Assembly (NCBI RefSeq): GCF_024349785.1
Contig: NZ_AP018817.1
Location: 1,891,501 to 1,955,500, forward strand
Reading direction: 5' to 3'
Length of the DNA: 64,000 bases
Source of the DNA: Sphingomonas bisphenolicum
GTDB lineage: Bacteria > Pseudomonadota > Alphaproteobacteria > Sphingomonadales > Sphingomonadaceae
Position numbers and translations under genes: made by a program. Position 1 is the stretch's first letter. Every line of letters starts with the position of its first letter. Under the pieces are notes generated by a model, which saw only the letters and a list, made by a program, of their open reading frames with translations, was not told the DNA's origin and did not search any database. Of this stretch, positions 24,149-33,873 are shown one piece after another.

Positions 24149-26104
24149 ATGGCAATCGACTATGCACAGGCCACGACCGAGCGCGCGTCGGCCAATTTGA
24201 AGACCCGCAGCTTACCCATGGACGACACGCCGGGATTGCGCGCGGCGCTCAAACAGGGCGAGCCGCATACGCTGCTGATGACCTATGTGCATCTGAGCAG
24301 CGATGAAGCGATGCTCGACAGGTTCGCACCGCATTTCAAATCGCCCTACGCCTATCCGCCCGAAGCGCTGCCAGCTGATCTGCTGGGCGAACTGCGCGAA
24401 AAGCTGCACCATCTCCTGATCACACCCGGCGCAGCACGGGATGGCAGCCCTTCCGATGCGCTGATGCGTCGCATGATGGCCGCCGGTCTGGCCGAAGATG
24501 TCGAACCGGAATTTTTGCCCCTGCTTTTCGATCAGATCGGTTTTCGTCATGAAACGCCGCGCCGCGATAACCCCCGCCGCAGACCTGCCAATCCCGACTT
24601 CAAGGTGTTGGTGATCGGCGCCGGCATGACGGGTATGGCGGCTGGCATCAAGCTGGAAGAAGCAGGCTATGAATGGGTCATTATAGAGAAGAATGCGGAG
24701 GTCGGTGGCACCTGGTGGGAAAATCGCTATCCTGGCGTCGGCGTCGATACGCCCAGCCACTTCTATTCCTTCTCGTTCGCGCTGAACCCGGAGTGGCATA
24801 ATTATCATCCACAAGGCAACGACATGTTCGCTTACCTCAAAATGGTGGCCGACGATCATGATCTGCGCCGGCGGATCTGCTTCAACACCATGGTCGAAAA
24901 GCTGGTCTGGGACGAAGAGGATGCTGTCTGGCACGTCACCGTGCGCACAGCCGACGGGAGCGAGGAGATCATCCGCGCCAATGCCGTCATCAATGGCCAT
25001 GGCCCGGTCAACCGCCTGAAATGGCCGAACATACCCGGTCTCGATAGTTTTCAGGGCATCCGCCAGCACACCGCGACCTGGGACAGTTCAACCGATCTTA
25101 AGGGCAAGCGTGTCGGGATCATAGGCACTGGTGCCAGCGCTGCACAGTTTATTCCTGCTGTCGCTGATGACGTGGGTGAACTCCATGTGTTCCAGCGCAG
25201 CCGCCATTGGGTCATGCCTACGCCAGCGGGCGAAGATGTGGTCAGCGACGGCGTCAAATTCGCCATGCGGCATATTCCCCATTATCTCGAATGGTATCGC
25301 TTCCGCATTTACTGGTATGCGGCCGACGGCCTCTACCCCAATGTGTTGCTCGATCCCGAATGGCCCAAGGATTCCCCGTCGGTTTCCGCCGTCAACGAAG
25401 CGATGCGCCAGTTCGCTATCGGCCATATCGAACGCAGCTTCCCCGATCGGCCCGATCTTCGAGAGAAGCTGACGCCCGACTTCCCGGTTTTTTCAAAGCG
25501 CATCATTCTGGATCGCGGCAATTATTTCCCGACCTATATGAAGCCTCATGTGCATCTGGAGCAGGAAGGGATCGCCCGCATTACGCCGAAGGGCATCGTG
25601 CTGAAGGACGGTCGCGAGATCGAGTTGGACGTGCTGGTGTGCGCCACCGGATTTGACGTCGCCAACATGATGGGCAAGTTGGAGATCGTCGGGGTCGACG
25701 GCAAGCGCCTTCGCGACGAATGGGGTATGGAGGATCCGCGCGCCTATTTCGGCATGTTGATCCCCGGCTTCCCTAATTATTTCCATACCGTAGGCCCCAA
25801 CAGTGCGCCTAATCACGCCGCGGGGCAGAACCTGATTTCCGAATGTCAGGTCCATTACGCCATCGAGTGCCTCGACTGGCTCAATGCGCGAGACAAGAAG
25901 GCGTTGCAACCGACCGTTGCTGCCTTTGATGCGTGGCAGGACAAGGTGCAGACCAAGATGGTCAACATGATCTGGAGCCATCCACGCGCGTTCAGCTATT
26001 ATAACAACAGCCAAAAGCGCAATTTCCTGTCCTGGCCATGGCGTCTCGTCGATTTTTGGAACGAGTGCCGCGGACCGCGTCATGCCGATTTCGAACTACT
26101 GTGA
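24149..26104 (+). CDS. Baeyer-Villiger monooxygenase, HAPMO-like (651 aa)
   Basis: ATG 24149 is chosen because AGGAG lies 7 nt before it. An N-terminal extension of about 150 residues is typical of the 4-hydroxyacetophenone monooxygenase group. Then come FAD motif GAGMTG (157-162), GGTWWENRYPGVGVDTPSHFY, the BVMO fingerprint FQGIRQHTATWD (301-312) and NADPH motif GTGASA (326-331). It inserts oxygen next to a ketone to give an ester or lactone, using NADPH and O2. The sequence cannot say whether the ketone is cyclic. A fold-3 hydrolase fit to open the product ester is encoded 0.8 kb away. Confidence 0.93.
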   Translation: MAIDYAQATTERASANLKTRSLPMDDTPGLRAALKQGEPHTLLMTYVHLSSDEAMLDRFAPHFKSPYAYPPEALPADLLGELREKLHHLLITPGAARDGSPSDALMRRMMAAGLAEDVEPEFLPLLFDQIGFRHETPRRDNPRRRPANPDFKVLVIGAGMTGMAAGIKLEEAGYEWVIIEKNAEVGGTWWENRYPGVGVDTPSHFYSFSFALNPEWHNYHPQGNDMFAYLKMVADDHDLRRRICFNTMVEKLVWDEEDAVWHVTVRTADGSEEIIRANAVINGHGPVNRLKWPNIPGLDSFQGIRQHTATWDSSTDLKGKRVGIIGTGASAAQFIPAVADDVGELHVFQRSRHWVMPTPAGEDVVSDGVKFAMRHIPHYLEWYRFRIYWYAADGLYPNVLLDPEWPKDSPSVSAVNEAMRQFAIGHIERSFPDRPDLREKLTPDFPVFSKRIILDRGNYFPTYMKPHVHLEQEGIARITPKGIVLKDGREIELDVLVCATGFDVANMMGKLEIVGVDGKRLRDEWGMEDPRAYFGMLIPGFPNYFHTVGPNSAPNHAAGQNLISECQVHYAIECLDWLNARDKKALQPTVAAFDAWQDKVQTKMVNMIWSHPRAFSYYNNSQKRNFLSWPWRLVDFWNECRGPRHADFELL

Positions 26105-26401
26105 AGCTCCCCGGTCATCGGTACAGGCGAGGATAGAGGGCAGTCGAGGCTTACCCTTCCTATCTCCGGGATTTCCTCTATGCGCTTATGACAGGCGACA
26201 GACGATCAAAGCCATGCCGACCCGCCCGGTACGCTGCATGAACAATTGGTTCATTTCAGCCACCTCATGCAGACGCGCCTGAATGAAGACCGGCCCACGC
26301 GACTGGCGCGCGTGATATTTCGCGAATCCGTCAGCTTTCCGCAACTCAGAGGCACAGCGCGTGCGCAATTCCGATGTCGTCGCTATGGTCGAGCATATGC
26401 T
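26105..26401. other. Non-coding stretch between BVMO and decayed gene
   Basis: A minus-strand open frame (26186-26368) reads FAKYHARQSRGPVFIQARLH then EVAEMNQLFMQRTGRVGMAL. It looks protein-like but I cannot assign it, and it has no ribosome binding site. It may be another eroded coding fragment. Confidence 0.3.
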
Positions 26402-26893
26402 TCAGATCGGCAACTGCTGGATCGCCTTGTCTTTCGTGGTGATCTGCCAGCCGGCGGGATCGGCCTGCATCGTCGAGTGGATGGCGAGGCCCTCGGGACG
26501 GAGCAGGGCGGAGGGGCCGCACGCTTCAGCCGTGTGGTACATCATCTCGTTTTCGACCACGACCGCGCGATTCCACATCGGCGCTTTGATCTGTCTGGGC
26601 CCAGCCTTCAATCGATAAGGCCAATAGGCGAAGCCTCCTCCGACCTTGCCCTTATAGTACCAGGCGATGACCTGTGCCTTTCTGGCTCGCCAATGTTCGA
26701 TCAGGCCCGACTTCACCATGACATTCATCAGTCTACGGGCGAGGTCTGAAAGCTGACACTGCGGAAGCGTGTCGCGTCGACATGGGGTGATCCGCCGCCG
26801 GCACACGGCCCTTGAATGTTGAACAGCATGTTTTCGGCGCCTTGCACGGCGCGCCGTTCCAACAGAACAGGCGTGAAATCGATTCCCATCGTC
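26402..26893 (-). pseudogene. Truncated, frameshifted paralogue of the 38454 gene
   Basis: From 26893 the minus strand reads ENMLFNIQGPCAGGGSPHVD to a stop near 26733. After a one-base shift it continues VMVKSGLIEHWRARKAQVIAW, FAYWPYRLKAGPRQ, VVVENEMMYHT and PEGLAIHST to a stop at 26402. Each piece aligns in order with residues ~122-260 of the protein at 38454-39533 (MMLFNINGPCGNNDPGHID, MAQVITW, FTYWPKGPLN, VVQNEMMVHR). The first ~120 and last ~100 residues are missing. The HxD and later His and Arg are all conserved, evidence that these residues matter. It lies just after the alpha/beta hydrolase gene. Confidence 0.8.
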
Positions 26894-26901
26894 GTATCGG
26901 G

Positions 26902-27849
26902 TCAAGCATTCCGACGGGACGCGGCAAACTGCATCTTCGCAAATGCGCAGGCATCGGCCATCGCGGCCTGCGCGCCGGGCAGGAAGCCCACCCATGACAC
27001 GAAGCCGTGGACCATGCCGGGATAGCGCTGCATCTCGACTTTGACCCCCGCCTGCTCCAGCACTGGTCCATAGGCTTCGACGGCATCACGGATGGGATCG
27101 CATTCGGCGCTGGCGATGAAGGTTGGCGGCAGACCTTCATGGCTGGACGCCTTCATCGGGCTGGCGCGAAAATCCTGATAATCGGCGTCGTCCGTGATGA
27201 ACATGTCCCAGAAGAAATGAGCATCATCGAGGCGCAGCACCGGGCCATCGGCAAATTCGATCGCCGATCCTTCCGCCGGGATCGGGTGGATCCCCGGCCC
27301 GTACCAGTTGAGAATAGCCGATAGTTTCGGTGCGCCCGCTTTCTTCGCGAGCAGGCCGCAGGCGCTGGCGATTACGCCGCCCGCGCTGTCACCTGCTACC
27401 GCCATCAACGCGGCATCGCCTGCAAGCTTGGTGGCGTTGGCCGCTGTCCACTGCACCGCAGCCCAACTATCCTCGAAGGCGGCTGGGAATTTATGCTCTG
27501 GTGCGAGGCGATACCCGACCGAGACGACGACGCTTTCGGCGCCAGCCGACAGGCCACGTGCAATCATGTCCTGAGTGTCGAGATCGCCGACGACAAAACC
27601 GCCGCCGTGAAAATAGACGATCAAAGGGAAGGGGCCAGCGCCCTCCGGCGTATATATGCGCACCGGAATTTCGCCGGCCGGGCCAGGGATCGTGCGATCG
27701 TCGACCGACGCGAGAGTCACGGCCGGCGGTGGCAGTTGCACTGAACTGGATCGGACCGCGTCGCGGAGCGCGTCGATCGGAAAATTGCGTACGGGCGGCC
27801 ATTCGGGCTGTCCGGCGAACATGGCTTCCAACTGGTGGTCGAGCGGCAT
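26902..27849 (-). CDS. Alpha/beta-hydrolase fold-3 (HSL-type) esterase/lactonase
   Basis: 315 residues from ATG 27849 after AGGAGAAG; a longer frame to 27924 lacks a better site. HGGGF oxyanion motif, YRLAPEHKFPAAFED, nucleophile elbow GDSAGG, acid Asp in SAECDPIRD and His in VHGFVS. No signal peptide, so cytosolic, unlike the rhamnosidase-linked esterase. Fold-3 hydrolases often accompany BVMOs and open the lactone or ester product. It is the last intact gene of the CoA operon and lies near the BVMO gene. Confidence 0.92.
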   Translation of the reverse strand: MPLDHQLEAMFAGQPEWPPVRNFPIDALRDAVRSSSVQLPPPAVTLASVDDRTIPGPAGEIPVRIYTPEGAGPFPLIVYFHGGGFVVGDLDTQDMIARGLSAGAESVVVSVGYRLAPEHKFPAAFEDSWAAVQWTAANATKLAGDAALMAVAGDSAGGVIASACGLLAKKAGAPKLSAILNWYGPGIHPIPAEGSAIEFADGPVLRLDDAHFFWDMFITDDADYQDFRASPMKASSHEGLPPTFIASAECDPIRDAVEAYGPVLEQAGVKVEMQRYPGMVHGFVSWVGFLPGAQAAMADACAFAKMQFAASRRNA

Positions 27850-27889
27850 CCGCTTCTCCTGTCGTTTTAGCGTGTCAGGCTTTTGCCTC

Positions 27890-28858
27890 TCACCCTGCCT
27901 GCAGTTCGGCCAGGTCGGTGGCATCCAGGCTGATGGCGGCGGCCCTTACACTGTCCTTGATCCGCGCTGGGGTGGACGCGCCGAAGATCGGTATCACCTG
28001 CTGGGGCTGGTTCATCAGATAGGCGAGTGCGATTTCCGAAACGGTGACGCCATGACGTTCGGCGATCATTTTGGCCGCGTCAAAGCGGTTCGCGTTGGCC
28101 GGATTGTCGTAAAAAGCCTTAAGGGAGTCGGGGACCGCGTCTTCGCTCTGTTCCAACATGCCGAAATAGCCGCGACTCTGCGAGCAATAGGGAATGATGG
28201 CCAGACCGGCATCCTTGAGCGCACCGCCATGATCTTCGAAATATAGCTGATAGCCTTGCTGCAGGGCATTGGCCTCATGCGGTTTGGCCAGGCCCCAGAA
28301 CGGCTCGACGGCAATGAAGCTGGCCTTGTCATTGGCCTTGGCATAGCTGTTGGCCTCCAGCACGCGGGTGTCGGTCCAATTGGATGCACCGAACCAGCGG
28401 ATCTTGCCGGTCGCCTTGGCCTCGTCCAGGAAATCCACCAGTTCACTGACGGGCGTTTCGACATTGTCCATGTGCAGCCAGTAGAGATCGATCGTGTCGA
28501 CACCCAGATGATCCAGGCTTTCGTCGAGATCGTTGGCCAGGTCCGTGGGATTGACCCGATTGCGATAATCGCCCGCCCGCATGTCGAAGAATCCGCCCTT
28601 GGTTGCGATGACGAAATCCTCGCGTTTCTTGCCTTTTAGCCAGGCGCCTATGGCTCTTTCGCTGGCGCCTTTGGGTGCATCGTGCATCCAGTCGCCATAG
28701 GCGCGCGCGCTGTCGATGAAATTGCCGCCCAGATCGGCGAACTCGTCCAGGATAGCGTTGGAGCGATCCTGATCTATCTGCCAGCCCAGCATGTTGGTGC
28801 CGTAGCAAAGGCGACTGACCGACAGGTCGGTGTGGTTGATCGTCACTTTCGAAAGCAT
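27890..28858 (-). CDS. Aldo/keto reductase
   Basis: 322 residues from ATG 28858. The (beta/alpha)8 AKR pattern is visible: LCYGTNMLGW, the Asp-Tyr pair in DSARAYGDWM, Lys in FVIATKG and His in LYWLHMDN, with NADPH-binding residues late in the barrel. It reduces an aldehyde or ketone (or the reverse) with NADP(H). It is probably part of the operon starting with enoyl-CoA hydratase, though a 150-bp AT-rich gap before it could hold a separate promoter. Confidence 0.92.
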   Translation of the reverse strand: MLSKVTINHTDLSVSRLCYGTNMLGWQIDQDRSNAILDEFADLGGNFIDSARAYGDWMHDAPKGASERAIGAWLKGKKREDFVIATKGGFFDMRAGDYRNRVNPTDLANDLDESLDHLGVDTIDLYWLHMDNVETPVSELVDFLDEAKATGKIRWFGASNWTDTRVLEANSYAKANDKASFIAVEPFWGLAKPHEANALQQGYQLYFEDHGGALKDAGLAIIPYCSQSRGYFGMLEQSEDAVPDSLKAFYDNPANANRFDAAKMIAERHGVTVSEIALAYLMNQPQQVIPIFGASTPARIKDSVRAAAISLDATDLAELQAG

Positions 28859-29008
28859 GGCTATCTCCTGATCGGTGTGTCGATCTGGCGATCGCATCAC
28901 AACGCATTATGATTTGCTGATTTTCTACGCATGGAATTGTAAAAATGGAATATCAATGTTGTAAATTGTCGATGCAATCATAAATTCTCTACGAAAATTG
29001 ATGGTGGT

Positions 29009-29947
29009 TCAGATGCGCAGGCCCCAGATGATGCCGATCAGCGACAGGGACGCAAATATGGTCGTCAGCGTTACCGCCCAGGCGCTCAATTCCATTGCCC
29101 AGCCTCCTGCCTTGCCGGCCAGCACGAAGCTGGACGCGCCGCTCGGCATCGCCGCCATCAGGATCGCAATCTTGGCCCAAAGTGGCGGCATCGGCGGCAG
29201 AATCAGGACGAAGCCCGCCGTAATCAGCGGATGAACCGCCAGCTTCAGCATCACGGAGCGTCCGATCGGCCCGGGCGAAGCCTTTTCCCGGGGGAGGGCG
29301 ATGAAGATGCCGATGGCCGTCAGCGCACAGGGCGCGGTCGCCTGCGCAAGCGTCTGCAGCAAAATGTCGAGCGGCCCACCGATGGGCAGTCCCAATAAAC
29401 ACCAGCCTACCCCCAAGGTAGAAAGCAGGATCAACGGATTGCGCAGCACCGACCGGCCCGCCAGCTTCAGTCGCGCGGAAACGCCAGGGCCAGTATGCGT
29501 GGTCACCTCGCTCACGACCACGCCCACAGTGAAGATAACGGCGGAATAGAGCAGCATCGATACAGTGACGGGAGCCATCGTCGCCTGGCCGAACGTCAGC
29601 ACCGCAATTGGCAGGCCTACAAAGCCGGTATTGCTGAAGCTGGCGCATAGACCGGCAATATTGGCTTCGCTTCCATTGTGCCCGAGCGCTTTTTCGATGC
29701 CGAACCCGATCGCATAGGTGGTGAGCGCCCCGCCTATGACTGCTGCCATCATCGAAGGCTCCGCAAGATCCGCAGGCGCCATGTGCGCGATGGAACGGAA
29801 GGTCAGTGCCGGCAGCGTCACCGAAATGACGAAGCGGTTCAGCACCTCGAACGCATGATCGCCCAGCAGATGGGTGCGGCCACAGCCATAACCTAACAGG
29901 ACCAGCCCGAAGACGGGCACCAGCGCTCCCAATATGATCATCGCCAT
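29009..29947 (-). CDS. AEC-family membrane transporter
   Basis: 312 residues, about ten hydrophobic helices in two halves, with the AEC/auxin-efflux signature ASFSNTGFVGLPI and a second-half counterpart MAAMPSGASSFVLAGK. Members move organic acids (malate, malonate and other carboxylates). In this operon it probably carries a carboxylate substrate or intermediate across the inner membrane. The direction is not deducible. Confidence 0.88.
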   Translation of the reverse strand: MAMIILGALVPVFGLVLLGYGCGRTHLLGDHAFEVLNRFVISVTLPALTFRSIAHMAPADLAEPSMMAAVIGGALTTYAIGFGIEKALGHNGSEANIAGLCASFSNTGFVGLPIAVLTFGQATMAPVTVSMLLYSAVIFTVGVVVSEVTTHTGPGVSARLKLAGRSVLRNPLILLSTLGVGWCLLGLPIGGPLDILLQTLAQATAPCALTAIGIFIALPREKASPGPIGRSVMLKLAVHPLITAGFVLILPPMPPLWAKIAILMAAMPSGASSFVLAGKAGGWAMELSAWAVTLTTIFASLSLIGIIWGLRI

Positions 29948-30021
29948 GGCAGATGCGTTACCCGAACAAAAGAAGATGCGGCTGATAAAAGGTCCGCCGA
30001 ATCCGCGGCGATGCTGGCCTG

Positions 30022-30783
30022 CTAGGAGAACATCGCCCCGCCATTGACGTTGATCACCTGCCCGTTGATCCAGCGCCCGTCATCCGACAGCAGCATCGCC
30101 GCGACCGCGGCTTGGTCTTCCGACCGACCCAGTCGGAAGCTTCGGCCGCTATCGAGGAAATGGTCGATCACCGCTTGAGGCACTTGGCCGCCCGCCTGCA
30201 TCTCCTGCGTCATGGTAAAGCCGGGGGCGACGACGTTGGCCGTGATCCCCTCCCGGCCCCAGCGCGAGGCGACGTGGCGCATCAGCGCCTCCAGTCCTCC
30301 TTTGGACATGGCGTAGCACGGCCGCTCCGGCTCCCCCCCGCGTGCGGAGCCGGAACTGGTATAGACGATCGCGCCAGCCTGACTGGCAAGCAGGTGCGGC
30401 AGCACCGCGCGCGTGCAGAGAAGGTGCCCGCGCAGGTTTACCGCGATGGTGCGATCGAACACGGCCAGATCGACATCGAGCGCATTGCTGTCCTGAAAGA
30501 TGACTCGCAGGTCTGCGGCATTGATATGGACGCCGTCCAATCCGCCTAGTTCCTCGACGGCTCTCGCCACCGCGATGCCGACCGATGCCTCATCGGCAAT
30601 ATCGACCGGCACCGCGAAGCTGTCGCCGCCGACTTGCCCCGCGAGGCGCTCGGCGCCTTCCAGATTGATATCGGCGGCGCACACATGTGCGCCTTCCTCG
30701 ACCAGTCGCTGGACCGTAGCGGCGCCGATGCCAGTGGCCGAGCCAATGACGATGACACGTTTGCCTTTCAGACGTTTCGTCAT
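30022..30783 (-). CDS. Short-chain dehydrogenase/reductase
   Basis: 253 residues from ATG 30783 after AAGGAGGG. GSATGIG cofactor motif, Asp-39-like acidic residue (CAADIN) favouring NAD, active-site Ser (TSSGSARGG), YAMSK, and the C-terminal NGQVINVNGG typical of classical FabG-like SDRs. Note NAAD in place of the usual NNAG. Likely oxidises a hydroxyl in the hydroxy-acid or hydroxyacyl-CoA stage of the pathway. Confidence 0.92.
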   Translation of the reverse strand: MTKRLKGKRVIVIGSATGIGAATVQRLVEEGAHVCAADINLEGAERLAGQVGGDSFAVPVDIADEASVGIAVARAVEELGGLDGVHINAADLRVIFQDSNALDVDLAVFDRTIAVNLRGHLLCTRAVLPHLLASQAGAIVYTSSGSARGGEPERPCYAMSKGGLEALMRHVASRWGREGITANVVAPGFTMTQEMQAGGQVPQAVIDHFLDSGRSFRLGRSEDQAAVAAMLLSDDGRWINGQVINVNGGAMFS

Positions 30784-30794
30784 ATCGCCCTCCT

Positions 30795-31694
30795 TCAATC
30801 CATTCTGGGCGTTTCGACGCCCGCATTGTCGCAGGCATAGTTCAGCAACGCCGAATAATCCTGCGACGCATAATGTTTGGCCCGCGCCCCTCCGAACACG
30901 GCATGTGCCGCCGCACCCATGGGCAGGCCCACCCGGTTCTGCGCCGCAGCGTTCATCGCCAATGTCAGATCCTTGAAGGCGAGATCGATGGTAAAGCCCG
31001 GTTCGACATCTCCCTTCAGCGCTTTGTTCACCATCAATATATGGAACTGGCCATTGCGTGCTGTGGTGCCACCGGTCACGTCGTGCATGGTCTGTATGTC
31101 GAGTCCGAGCTTCGTGCCCAGCGCGATCGATTCCGCCACGATCTGCGCTGTCGACAGGAGCATGAAATTGTTGATCAGTTTCATGCGGCTGCCCATGCCC
31201 GGCGCGCCACAGCGATAGATATCGGTGCCCATTGCCTTGAGTGCTGGTTCGACCCTCGCAAAATCCGCGTCGCTTGCGCCCACCATGAACAACGATTCGC
31301 CGCGCTGGGCGTGAAGCGCAAGTCGTCCGATCGGCGCGTCCACAAAACCGACCCCCCTCGCTGCGCAGGCTGCCGCCACCCTGTCCGTACCATTGGCGTC
31401 GATTGTGGACATGTCCATCAGCAGCGCGCCATCGTCGATATGCGCCAGCACGCCGTCATCACCGAGCACCACCGCCTCGACATGGGGCGTCGCGGGCAGC
31501 ACTGTGATGACGATGTCTTGCCCTTTGGTCGCTTCGGCGATGTTGACCGCTCTTGCTGCACCCAGAAGCGCGACTTCGTCCATCTTCGCCGGATCAAGGT
31601 CGAAGACGGTAACAGCAAAGCCCTTGCGTTGCAGGTTGGAAGACATGGGCAGACCCATGGCGCCCAAGCCGATGAAGCCGATCCTGGTGGTCAT
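30795..31694 (-). CDS. 3-hydroxyisobutyrate dehydrogenase-family oxidoreductase
   Basis: 299 residues. Rossmann motif IGFIGLGAMGLPMS, substrate-binding Ser/Thr region MSTIDANGTDR, DAPIGR in place of the common DAPVSG, and catalytic Lys in GSRMKLINNF. The family oxidises beta-hydroxy acids or related small hydroxy compounds with NAD(P). It ends 11 bp before the SDR start and follows the CaiB gene by 27 bp. Confidence 0.9.
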   Translation of the reverse strand: MTTRIGFIGLGAMGLPMSSNLQRKGFAVTVFDLDPAKMDEVALLGAARAVNIAEATKGQDIVITVLPATPHVEAVVLGDDGVLAHIDDGALLMDMSTIDANGTDRVAAACAARGVGFVDAPIGRLALHAQRGESLFMVGASDADFARVEPALKAMGTDIYRCGAPGMGSRMKLINNFMLLSTAQIVAESIALGTKLGLDIQTMHDVTGGTTARNGQFHILMVNKALKGDVEPGFTIDLAFKDLTLAMNAAAQNRVGLPMGAAAHAVFGGARAKHYASQDYSALLNYACDNAGVETPRMD

Positions 31695-31721
31695 GATGCA
31701 TCCTCTCTAACGCTTGAAATT

Positions 31722-32969
31722 TCAACGCAGCCGTTCGGCGATGACGTCCGCCTCCATGAGCGCTGTAAGCTCCGCTCCGTCGATATTTAATAGCGTCATC
31801 AGAACCTCTCGCGTGTCTTCCCCGGAACGCGGCGGCGCATGGCGATAGTCTGCGGGCGTCTTCGACAATTTGCCGGGATAGCCCAGAATCTTGACCGGCG
31901 TGCCGTCGGACCGTGTCATGTCCCGGACAAGGCCGCGAGCCGCGATCTGTGGATCGGCCAGTATATGCGGAATGTCATTGACGCGCCCGCCTGGCAGCTT
32001 GGCCGCTTCCATCGCCGCGATCAGATCATCGGACTTCCATCGGGCGATGGCGGGCTGCATCTCATCCTGCAAAGCCTGGCGATGGGGCGAACGCCCGCCA
32101 TTGACCGCAAAGCGCGGATCGTCCGGGAGATCGGGACGTCCGATCAGCTTGCAAAAGTCGCGGAATTGCCGATCATTGCCCAGCGCCACCAATATGTCCC
32201 CGTCTGCGCAGGCGAAGTCCTGATAGGGTACGGTATTGGGGTGCTCGTTGCCCAATCGCCGCGGCAGCATCCCGCCATTGAGGTAATTGCTGGCCTGGTT
32301 GGCAAGAAGGGCCACCTGCGTATCGAGCAGCGCCATGTCGATCCGCTGCCCTTCGCCAGTCCGATCGCGATGCGCCAGCGCCGCCAATATGGAAGTGGCC
32401 GCATATAGCCCGGTCACCAGGTCGCTGATCGGAATCCCGACCTTCAGCGGTCCGCCACCCGGTTGGTCGTCCGGGCGACCGGTAACCGACATGAGGCCGC
32501 TCATGCCCTGGATCAAAAAGTCGTAGCCACCTCGGTCCTTGTAAGGACCGTCCTGGCCGAAGCCGGTGATCGAACAATAGATGAGCCTTGGATTGATTTG
32601 CGAAAGGGAAGCGTGGTCGAGACCATATTTGACGAGGCCGCCGACCCTGAAATTCTCTACCACGATGTCGCAGTCGATGGCGATCTTGCGGATCATTTCC
32701 GCCCCGCGCGGATCGGCCAGGTTGATGGCCACGGATTTCTTGTTCCGGTTCGCGCACAGATAATAGGCGGCGTCACGAGACCCATCTTCCACAAAGGGCG
32801 GTCCCCAGCGACGAGTATCGTCGCCTTGCCCAGGCTGTTCGATCTTGATCACTTCGGCGCCCAGATCGCCCAGTATCTGCGTACACCATGGCCCGGCCAG
32901 AACACGCGAAAGATCCAACACGCGAAGGCCCGCCAGCGGACCAGACGGGGTTTTTGCGGCGTCGCTCAC
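31722..32969 (-). CDS. CaiB/BaiF family III CoA-transferase
   Basis: 415 residues. Family start LAGLRVLDLSRVLAGPWCTQ, LGDLGAEVIKIEQPGQGDDTR, catalytic Asp in GGYDFLIQG and the GxGxRIDMALLD segment. It transfers CoA from a donor such as succinyl-CoA to a carboxylate without ATP. This fits activation of the acid formed after ring or ester cleavage. Start ATG overlaps the upstream stop (ATGA), so it is coupled to the enoyl-CoA hydratase gene. Confidence 0.93.
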   Translation of the reverse strand: MSDAAKTPSGPLAGLRVLDLSRVLAGPWCTQILGDLGAEVIKIEQPGQGDDTRRWGPPFVEDGSRDAAYYLCANRNKKSVAINLADPRGAEMIRKIAIDCDIVVENFRVGGLVKYGLDHASLSQINPRLIYCSITGFGQDGPYKDRGGYDFLIQGMSGLMSVTGRPDDQPGGGPLKVGIPISDLVTGLYAATSILAALAHRDRTGEGQRIDMALLDTQVALLANQASNYLNGGMLPRRLGNEHPNTVPYQDFACADGDILVALGNDRQFRDFCKLIGRPDLPDDPRFAVNGGRSPHRQALQDEMQPAIARWKSDDLIAAMEAAKLPGGRVNDIPHILADPQIAARGLVRDMTRSDGTPVKILGYPGKLSKTPADYRHAPPRSGEDTREVLMTLLNIDGAELTALMEADVIAERLR

Positions 32970-33766
32970 TTGTCCCTGAACTCCGCCCTGCGCTTGCCGA
33001 GGAAAGCAGCAACGGCTTCATGATGATCCTCGCTATGATGGGCGAGCGCCTGATAGGCCGCCGCCATTTCCAGCAGCGTGGAGAGCTTCATGTCCGCGCC
33101 TTCGCGCATCAGACGCTTCGCCATGCGAGTGGCGTGACCGGGATTGGCTGCGATCTTGCCGGCCAATGCGCGTGCGCGCGTTGCCAGGGCGTCGTCCGGC
33201 ACCACCTCTGCCACCAGCCCATAGTTCAGCGCGGTCCCGGCATCGATGGCATCGCCGGTCAGCGTCATCAGGCTGGCGCGCTGCGGACCGATCAGCCGGG
33301 GGAGCAGCCAGCCACCGCCGCCGCCCGGAATGATGCCCAGCTTCACATAGCTTTCCGCGACGACTGCGCTTTCGGCCATGATGCGAATATCGCACATGCA
33401 GGCGATATCGAGACCAAGGCCAATCGCCGGACCGTTAATCGCTGCGATGACCGGCACTTCCAGTTCACTGACGGCAGGACCTATCATCTGCACGCTCGTG
33501 CGGTAGCTGTTGCGGATATCGTAAGGGCTGCCGCCGAACATCCCCACCTGGTCGGCCATATGTTTCACGTTGCCGCCTGCGCAAAATGCCTCGCCGGCAC
33601 CCGTCAGCACGATAGCGCGGACGGATGTGTCACGCGTCATTTGGCGACAGAAATCAACGATCTCCTCGCTATGCTCGATATGCGAAATGGCATTGCGTTC
33701 TTCGGGGCGGTTCAAGGTCGCGGTAACGACAGCGCCGTCACGTTCTACCACAAGGAAGGGGGGCAT
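32966..33766 (-). CDS. Enoyl-CoA hydratase/isomerase (crotonase family)
   Basis: 266 residues from ATG 33766 after GGAGAAG. Crotonase motifs: AFCAGGNVKHM oxyanion region, NGPAIGLGLDIACMCDIRI, and SYVKLGIIPGGGGGWLLPRLIG. Glu/Gly at the catalytic positions cannot be told with certainty. First gene of a seven-gene minus-strand operon and divergent from the LysR gene, 107 bp apart. Likely performs hydration in side-chain or ring-fragment beta-oxidation. Confidence 0.92.
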   Translation of the reverse strand: MPPFLVVERDGAVVTATLNRPEERNAISHIEHSEEIVDFCRQMTRDTSVRAIVLTGAGEAFCAGGNVKHMADQVGMFGGSPYDIRNSYRTSVQMIGPAVSELEVPVIAAINGPAIGLGLDIACMCDIRIMAESAVVAESYVKLGIIPGGGGGWLLPRLIGPQRASLMTLTGDAIDAGTALNYGLVAEVVPDDALATRARALAGKIAANPGHATRMAKRLMREGADMKLSTLLEMAAAYQALAHHSEDHHEAVAAFLGKRRAEFRDK

Positions 33767-33873
33767 GCTCTTCTCCACGGCTCTAATCAATCGTAACCGT
33801 GCCAAAAGGTTAGGCGTTCCGGTTTCACCAAGCTAATATTGATTTCCATTTTTTCGATACTCGGGAGCTATCG

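Noticed and set aside
26246..26749. Plus-strand open frame of 167 codons after the BVMO gene
   Set aside because: It lies opposite the decayed HxD-type paralogue; the minus-strand reading has clear homology and this one none.
33806..33873. LysR-type T-N11-A operator between the enoyl-CoA hydratase and LysR genes
   Set aside because: Only a poor imperfect dyad (TATTGA...TCGATA) is visible; too weak to list as a site.
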